From assembly GCF_963853665.1 (NCBI RefSeq), contig NZ_OY970459.1:4464001-4528000 (forward strand): a DNA stretch of 64,000 nt, given 5' to 3'. Of the stretch, positions 63,783-64,000 are shown piece after piece; the first letter of the stretch is position 1, and every line of letters begins with the position of its first letter. The stretch is from Mycobacterium decipiens. GTDB taxonomy: Bacteria; Actinomycetota; Actinomycetes; Mycobacteriales; Mycobacteriaceae. A program made the translations under genes and the position numbers. The notes below the pieces were generated by a model. It was not told the DNA's origin and searched no databases. It saw only the letters and a list, made by a program, of their open reading frames with translations.

Positions 63783-64000
63783 CAGTGGTCCAGCAGGAAG
63801 TCGAGATGCAGGCGGTTGAAGGTTTTGGCGTCCTCGTACTGCGGCCAGTGACCGCATCCGGCCATCACTTCGAAGCGCGCGCCGGGAATCATCGCCGCGA
63901 TCCGCTGGCCTTCGACAACGTCGGCGGTGGGATCGTGGCTGGTCCAGAGCACCAGCGTGGGCGCGGTAATCGCCCCGTATTCGGCCGGGCCCAACAGATT
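63782..64000 (-). CDS. Alpha/beta hydrolase, C-terminal part (MhpC-like; cut by window end)
   Basis: Only about 72 C-terminal residues are inside the window. They contain the Asp loop ([13 protein letters not shown]) and the catalytic His region ([28 protein letters not shown]) of an alpha/beta hydrolase. GHWPQYE is typical of meta-cleavage-product hydrolases (MhpC, BphD, HsaD). The stop overlaps the mhpA-like start by 1 bp, so it is coupled upstream of the hydroxylase and dioxygenase. It would hydrolyse the ring-fission product. The nucleophile elbow is outside the window. Confidence 0.85.
   Translation of the reverse strand, partial: NLLGPAEYGAITAPTLVLWTSHDPTADVVEGQRIAAMIPGARFEVMAGCGHWPQYEDAKTFNRLHLDFLLDH

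Overview
GC-rich actinobacterial DNA, most likely from a slow-growing non-tuberculous mycobacterium. Supporting this are an MmpL transporter, a Mas-like polyketide synthase, a glycopeptidolipid-type starter condensation domain with an MbtH partner, and a copper island (mmcO, lpqS, cysK2, MFS) that matches the gene order I recall for M. tuberculosis Rv0846c-Rv0849. I see no rRNA, tRNA, CRISPR, insertion sequence or prophage.

Positions 1-39691 are a lipopeptide biosynthesis locus. It holds, in order, the 3' part of a reducing Mas-like PKS (+ strand, frameshifted near 1845), a convergent mmpL, two giant NRPS genes (6,656 and 3,842 residues, both on the minus strand), a 1-kb control region, and a divergent mbtH. 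The three minus-strand genes overlap at their stop/start junctions and read as one operon: NRPS1 > NRPS2 > MmpL. I count eight NRPS modules. They are C-A-T-E, C-A(N-methyltransferase)-T, C-A-T, C-A-T and C-A-T-E on NRPS1, and C-A-T, C-A-T-E and C-A-T-TE on NRPS2. The first five modules have the layout known for the lipopentapeptide synthetase of M. avium paratuberculosis, but module 5 has a threonine-type pocket and three modules plus a thioesterase follow. A lipo-octapeptide with up to three D residues and one N-methyl residue is expected, acylated by the starter C domain, perhaps with a PKS-made chain, and exported by MmpL. The modules share long, nearly identical DNA blocks, so the locus has been built or homogenised by recombination.

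Positions 39792-49834 are an oxidative/CoA catabolic operon on the minus strand: TetR > ferredoxin > P450 > amidohydrolase > M24 peptidase-like > degenerate M24 > crotonase-fold protein > double CoA-transferase. A 20-bp inverted repeat upstream of tetR recurs upstream of a neighbouring SDR gene, suggesting one TetR regulon.

Positions 49939-55491 hold an NAD(P)-binding protein and the copper island. A palindromic RicR-type box lies inside the lpqS promoter, between lpqS and mmcO.

Positions 55496-64000 are a second catabolic operon on the minus strand with overlapping or very closely spaced genes: an MhpC-like hydrolase (cut by the window end) > MhpA-like hydroxylase > MhpB-like extradiol dioxygenase > KstD-like flavoprotein > luciferase-like monooxygenase > SDR > cyclase-family hydrolase > alpha/beta hydrolase. 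It looks like a ring-opening pathway for an aromatic acid of the hydroxyphenylpropionate type or a ring derived from a larger alicyclic compound.
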